Source: Seison nebaliae
Lineage: Eukaryota; Rotifera; Pararotatoria; Seisonacea; Seisonidae
Direction: 5' to 3'
Assembly: GCA_023231475.1 (NCBI GenBank)
Contig: JALJEE010001312.1
Span: forward strand, 1 to 64,000
Length of the DNA: 64,000 bases
Shown: in pieces, positions 59,298 to 64,000 of the stretch
Layout of the letters: each line of letters opens with the position of its first letter
Position numbering within the stretch: position 1 is the stretch's first letter
The notes under the pieces: generated by a model
Databases searched by the model: none
The model's input: only the letters and a program-made list of their open reading frames with translations
What the model was told of the DNA's origin: nothing
Translations under genes and position numbers: made by a program

Positions 59298-60761
59298 TCA
59301 ATCTTTTATTTCAAAAAATAAACTATTTACCATTTCAAGAGTGAGAGATTGATGAGCATCCTTGACATCATCAATTATTAGAGTATCATCATCATTCATC
59401 AACATCCATTTAGTCGTTCCTTTTATTAGAGAATAAAAATGACAGTTACAATCTGAAGATGCTTCTAAATAATCTCTATCGTGTAACAATTGGAAGTAAG
59501 CGCAGATCTTTTTCAAAATTTCGATAATGTTCAATTTGAATATACTTGAAATGTTCGAGATGATTTCACGGGTATGAAATGTGGAAATATAATTTTCGAT
59601 TTGACGATATAGATATGAAGAACAATCTATATGTTTTTCATTTGAATAATCAATATTGAATTTTTTTATTAGATGTCGAATTGTTGAGATGTTGTGGATA
59701 TTATTCTCTACCAGACAGAAAGTTATTCCACGTAATTCGTAGATAGAATCTCCAGTATTTGTCAACGGAAATCGAAGGAAAATGCTGTTGTTCTCATAAG
59801 GGAAGTGTGATAACTTTAAACTTTTAAATTGTAATAGAATATCTATCTCATCAAACAATTCAGCATCATCATAATGTTTGTTGTCATTTGAGATGATTTC
59901 ATAAATTTTATCACCAAAACATTTGATGAGAGACGGATGGAATTCTTCTTTTGTTTCAAAATTGAAATTAATCGAAATGAATTTCGGAATTGATGTCCTT
60001 TCATTTAGACTTCGATCTAATCGTTTAAAACCGTTCGATGATATTAAATCGAAAATATTTGGAGTTATGTAATCATTCTTCCAAAAATATAAAGGATTCC
60101 TGTCAAATGGATCGAGTTGAATGTTAAGAAAATTTAAAGTTCCATACCACATATATTTCCATTCGTCATAAATATTATCACATTTCCATTCGGCTCTCTG
60201 GATTTGTCTATGGAAGAGATCACTCAATATTTTATGCCAATTAATAAAACTTCGATATTTCATCTTTTGATCATTTATGATATCATAACACATTTCCATT
60301 ATTGAAGAAGAATTGGAAGAAGGAAAATTTCTCTTCAATTTTCTTTCTTTTAAATTTCTCAAATAATTTTTTAAAAGATAATAATTTCCAGCTGTTCCAT
60401 ATTTCGAATGGACGATATCTCTCTGAGTGGCATCGAGAAGACTCTGTCCTAAATACTCTTCCACTTTCATCCAACTACAAATCTCAAAATTTTCACCATT
60501 AGGATCTAATATCACTTTCTCCATTTGTTCGTGAATGGTTTGTCTGTCGACAGTAACAATTCGTCGAACTTCTTCCAATAGTTTAGGTGAGGAAATGATT
60601 AATGTTAACAATGCATTCGTCATGCACACTCCAATTTTTTCGTCATTGTAAAATCCAGAAAATTCACCAGAATTCCCATTGACACAAAGTAAATGCAATC
60701 TTTCTCGTTTCTCTTCCATATTATCATATCCCAATGTTAACGGTAAATTTGTCATGTTCAT
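59298..60761 (-). CDS. USP-like paralogue 4 (diverged peptidase C19 candidate)
   Basis: Intronless 487-codon frame starting MNMTNLPLTLGYDNMEEKRE. Cys box YNDEKIGVCMTNALLTLIIS with putative nucleophile Cys46, then YGTAGNYYLLKNYL, IPKFISINFNFE, LRFPLTNTGDSIYELRGITF and a ~100-residue insert, then the His box CHFYSLIKGTTKWMLMNDDD with His441 and Asp457. Of the four copies its C-terminal half is the easiest to lay on the USP template, because 'LRFPL' precedes the 'YELRGITF' strand just as 'v.FP..ldl' precedes 'Y.L.gVv.H' in USPs. The middle third is divergent and W/Y-rich. It lies farthest upstream in the array, separated from paralogue 3 by the structured-RNA candidate. What the family cleaves, and whether it is active, cannot be told from sequence alone. 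Confidence 0.72.
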   Translation of the reverse strand: MNMTNLPLTLGYDNMEEKRERLHLLCVNGNSGEFSGFYNDEKIGVCMTNALLTLIISSPKLLEEVRRIVTVDRQTIHEQMEKVILDPNGENFEICSWMKVEEYLGQSLLDATQRDIVHSKYGTAGNYYLLKNYLRNLKERKLKRNFPSSNSSSIMEMCYDIINDQKMKYRSFINWHKILSDLFHRQIQRAEWKCDNIYDEWKYMWYGTLNFLNIQLDPFDRNPLYFWKNDYITPNIFDLISSNGFKRLDRSLNERTSIPKFISINFNFETKEEFHPSLIKCFGDKIYEIISNDNKHYDDAELFDEIDILLQFKSLKLSHFPYENNSIFLRFPLTNTGDSIYELRGITFCLVENNIHNISTIRHLIKKFNIDYSNEKHIDCSSYLYRQIENYISTFHTREIISNISSIFKLNIIEILKKICAYFQLLHDRDYLEASSDCNCHFYSLIKGTTKWMLMNDDDTLIIDDVKDAHQSLTLEMVNSLFFEIKD

Positions 60762-63138
60762 TTCATTAGAATCGTTAATGAAAAATGAACGATGATGTGA
60801 TTAACTTACATTTTATTTATTCAAACAGATCTGTCTGATGAAATTCGAAAAATGAATGTCAAGTCTGAAAAAAAAGAAGAAGAACTTTTAATTTTATTTA
60901 CTAATTGTAGAAAAGTTAAAATTTCTAGAAACAATTTGAAGTAACAACTTAATTAAATAAATTAACTATCGTCTAAGAATAATTAGTAGGTCAGTCTAGT
61001 CAAATATTCTAAAGAAGATAAATCTTTCGATTCAGATCGTCCGATAGAAATGTCAGAAAAATTATTACGATATTTCTATTCAATATAAATTTGATATCAT
61101 CACGTAATTCATGTTTGATAGATAGTTGTTACAAGAATGGTTATTTGTGATAAATGAAAATATAATTTTTTCACTCTTAATTCTATGTTTTTATTATTAC
61201 TGAATTAAATGAAATCAATTTTTCTACAATATAAATGGTAACATCTGTCAGATTCATTCAAGCACTATTCAATTTTTGGAGAAGTGTAACATATATCTTC
61301 TACAGAAAAAACTAACAAAGTTTTGTAAGAGAAGCATATGCATATTTTTAGCGATATAATATTCAATAATTATCGTATATTCACAGTCAATAGTTCACAT
61401 GAATACGAATTATTCCGGAAACGAAAGAAGAAATATACTCACGTCAGAGATGAAGTGTTTCGGTTTTTAAAAGTTTTCTCCTCTCAAGAGTTTACTAGTT
61501 GTTGAAAAATCGTTCGTTCTCTAAAATAAACACGGAAATAAGTAATTGACATTGACCGTATAAAACCTGAAAAAACGTTTCCCATACGTAATAAGTTGTT
61601 ATGAAAAATTATCCTTATTATGGTGCGTTAAAGGAATTCTTTGTCCGAATATCAATGAATCAAAGATACACTATAATTTTTATTTGAGGTGTTTGGACAA
61701 AATAGAAGAATAACAACAGTTTGAATTTGGACACGGAAGAGAAATCGATATCAGAGGAAGGAGGTGAGTTATACCTTTGTATATGTTATATAAGCGAGAC
61801 AGAAATTGATGTGTTAGATTTCACGATATAAATGAAAATCCAAATGAAATAATAAACATTTTTTTAAAAAAATTTTATGGAAACTTGTCCGACAAATTTT
61901 AAAACTTTGTCGAGATGTAAAGAGAAGTATTTTTAAACGAACTTGATAGTGAATGAATAATGTAATCAGAATGAGAAGAGAATATGTTCACTTACTAATT
62001 AGTCAACTATCTGTATACTAATGATGAACTAATGATCAATAATCGTATGATTCATCCACAATCTCAATTCGATTATTGAAACGTCTCTCGATAAAAATTA
62101 ATTAGAATAACACCTTCTCCCCCGCAACAAATTCATTTTATTATTTCATTCTTCTCCATCGTTAAATTAACAGGCTTTATATGTTGACACAATATCACAT
62201 TTTACTATTTGTCTCCGGAAAATAAATTGATTTCATGAAATTTTCTTATTCGAAATGAAATCTATCCGAATTCTTCATTCACAATTACCATGTCATTTAT
62301 TGTGCACGAATTAATGAGAGAAAATGAGATTTATATAATTCTCCTTTTATTTAATTGTTTTTTTTTATAGTTTTAATGAGAAATAATAATCGAGTTCTCA
62401 TAATTAAATGTCGCTAACTAAATATTTGACCTTGGAATAAGTAGAATTTCTATATCGTATCACTCTCATTTATTTGAAAGAGACAGACAATTCTTCTCAA
62501 CAATTCAATTCACCTCGACATTCGAACTATCGTATGTAATAAATTGAGAAATTTAAAAGAGCAAATTCTTCTTCATTCGAGAAGTCGATAAAAGTTTGTT
62601 TGGTGTGTAGAAATGAAATTTTTAAAATTTTTCTGAAAATTAATATACGTGTAAAAGTAGCGTATAAGAACTCTCTTTTGTGAACTGTAATTGGATTTTC
62701 ACTTACAAAAATTTCAAAAAAATAATTATGATTCATTATATTTTTCATCTCTTCCAACTACTTTTTGTTTTGCTAATTTATTCAATCTATTAATTTCTTC
62801 ACCTTCCTAATTGACTTTTTTTCGGCTTTAAATTTATTTGAGAATTAATTTCCATTCAAATTCGAAAATGGATCAGATGTAAATGAAAGAAATTATGACA
62901 AGAAGAAGAATAATCAGTTCAAATAAAAACGATCTTCTTCGATAAGTTTTGGAGAAATATTCTTTTTTTTTTTTAAAGTTCATTCAATCGACGTGTATTT
63001 TTTTCTCAATTGTTTGTGCGTGTGTGTGGAATTGTGTGGAATGATGTGTATTTTTTAATTCCAAATAAATTTTTTTATTTATATATTTCTCTTTCTTTCT
63101 TCACAATTAATTTGAGCAGATTTCCCCATCCAAAACAA
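60762..63138. other. No gene recognised
   Basis: About 2.4 kb of AT-rich sequence between the array and the last gene. A 76-codon minus-strand frame near 62527-62757 has no features. Just before the last gene, a T-rich tract ending ttgagcag at about 63120 could be the 3' splice site of a 5' UTR intron. Confidence 0.5.
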
Positions 63139-63376
63139 ATGTCACATACCAGTCGTTCCAATAACGTCTCGTCGAGAGGTAATGGAAGATATGCGTCTTC
63201 CGCTTGTCATTCCTCAACATACGACGAGCGATTGGCATTGGTGAGAGAAAAGAAGATAGAATTGGAGAAACAAAGATTAGAGAGAGCTCGATTGGCAATC
63301 AAAGTTCCATCCGGATCTCCACAAGAACATCAGAGAACGATGAGAACTAAATCGAAAATGACATCGTCAACTTACG
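63139..63376 (+). CDS. First coding exon of an unrecognised gene (partial)
   Basis: ATG at 63139 lies 19 bp after a likely acceptor (gagcag). The exon runs to the donor at 63377 (cttacg|gtaatt) and ends in phase 1, giving 79 residues: MSHTSRSNNVSSRGNGRYAS, a Ser-rich start, then YDERLALVREKKIELEKQRL-E-R-A-R-L, a charged amphipathic helix typical of coiled coils, then a basic Ser/Thr/Lys stretch. A frame reading through the donor stops 16 codons later. I could not find a next exon with a matching phase before the window edge, although several AG acceptors exist (for example before 63760 and 63840). No family recognised. Confidence 0.55.
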
Positions 63377-64000
63377 GTAATTTTTCTCTCTAATTAATTT
63401 CTCTTTCGCTTTCCTTCACTAACAACATCTCCAAATTGCACTGCACTTTCATATTTATTTTCTGCTTTTGTTTCTGGTTGAAATTGCTCCGACGAACGGA
63501 TCGAAAAAATTATTTATCGAAATTGTTGTTGTTGTTGTTGATGGAAAAGGATCGTAAATGAGTATGGAATTGGAAAATATGTTGAAATTAGGGAAGAAAA
63601 TAATTTTATTTTTCATCTTCTTTCAACGAAAGAGGAAGACAATGAAATTTTTTAATTCGACGGAAAATTCGACGGTTAGTCTCTTCTCACTTTTCTTCAC
63701 GATCGCTTTGCGGTGAAAAGACGAAGGATTTCCCAATCCGTTCAGGGAGAGCATTTCTCCCAATTACAGCTCAATTGAGAGAGTGAGTCTTAATCGATTA
63801 TTCGTCGACTCATCAAAACCGTTTTTATGGAAATGTAGGGACTTCAGTTTCCGCTTTGTCATCGACAGAATCTTTGTGAGAAGATCCACTTCACAACAAC
63901 AAATTGACATTAGTAGGGAAATTATGAATATTTCTCCACAAACAATCGACGAACTTCCTTCTTTTATTTTATATATCGTTGTCGATATCATCATTTTCTC
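63377..64000. other. Probable intron or downstream region, unresolved
   Basis: Follows the donor of the last exon. It contains a ttgttgttgttgttg microsatellite near 63520 and some coding-like composition after 63660 on both strands, but no join kept an open frame to the window edge. The gene probably continues outside. Confidence 0.35.

Noticed and set aside
52477-60761. Reading the tandem paralogues as a prokaryote-like or viral insertion
   Set aside because: Codon use and AT content match the surroundings and no capsid, polymerase or integrase gene accompanies them.
1-64000. CRISPR arrays, rRNA genes, bacterial operons
   Set aside because: No spaced direct repeats of the right form, no rRNA-like blocks, and all clear genes are eukaryotic and intron-bearing or animal-specific.

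Overview
This is nuclear DNA from an invertebrate animal. It is strongly AT-rich. The genes have many very short GT-AG introns, mostly 45-60 nt, with T-rich acceptors ending in tag or cag. The window carries clear animal orthologues: an EAG potassium channel, a Not-like homeobox gene, a KCTD/BTB gene, a Nup88-like nucleoporin and a neuropeptide precursor. I see no operons and no trans-splice sites next to start codons. I cannot fix the phylum: an ecdysozoan such as a mite or a divergent nematode is plausible, but this is inference. Several gene models were built by hand. Where I say a model closes, the exon lengths sum to a multiple of three and every junction keeps phase.

Layout. 1-600: tail of a MULE-type transposase, then a 30-bp tandem repeat. 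2.8-4.0 kb: C2H2 zinc-finger gene (+). 4.5-6.4 kb: large Ras-like GTPase (-). 9.6-12.2 kb: Nup88-like gene (-). 16.9-18.4 kb: KCTD gene (+). 18.7-19.6 kb: Not-like homeobox gene (-). 20.35-20.54 kb: a 169-bp MITE flanked by a perfect 10-bp target duplication. 21.8-23.3 kb: ankyrin-repeat gene (+). 25.6-27.8 kb: Ser/Asn/Thr-rich orphan gene (+) with a hairpin-forming intron. 32.5-33.4 kb: amidated neuropeptide precursor (+). 34.1-35.9 kb: orphan coiled-coil gene (-). 36-38 kb: transposon graveyard (possible LTR-element gag scrap, Tc1/mariner, LINE). 42.6-47.5 kb: 15-exon EAG channel (+). 48.1-48.4 kb: small secreted peptide precursor (+). 48.5-50.0 kb: NFS1 cysteine desulfurase (-). 50.2-52.0 kb: DDX18/Has1 RNA helicase (-). 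52.5-60.8 kb: tandem array of four intronless paralogues (-), with a TATA-box-headed structured-RNA candidate between two of them. 63.1 kb to the edge: first exon of another gene (+). The rest is AT-rich sequence in which I see no gene.

Most interesting region. The four tandem paralogues do not look like an annotated family at first sight. Three of them carry, in the right order and at near-constant spacing, the hallmarks of a ubiquitin-specific protease (peptidase C19): a Cys box (G-V-C-x-T-N-A), a P-x-(F/Y/I)-I-x-I strand, a Y-E-(I/L)-R-G strand, and a C-terminal His box (H-x-(F/Y)-S-L-I ... W ... D-(D/E)). The fourth keeps the framework but lacks Cys, His and Asp. I read this as a diverged, lineage-expanded USP-like family with three probable enzymes and one pseudoenzyme.

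Other leads: a precursor that spreads a repeated W-x-x-x-Y-amide peptide one copy per exon; an intron built around a perfect 32-bp inverted repeat; a small prohormone-like gene split over two short exons; and a Ras-like GTPase with a long insertion between its G4 and G5 motifs.
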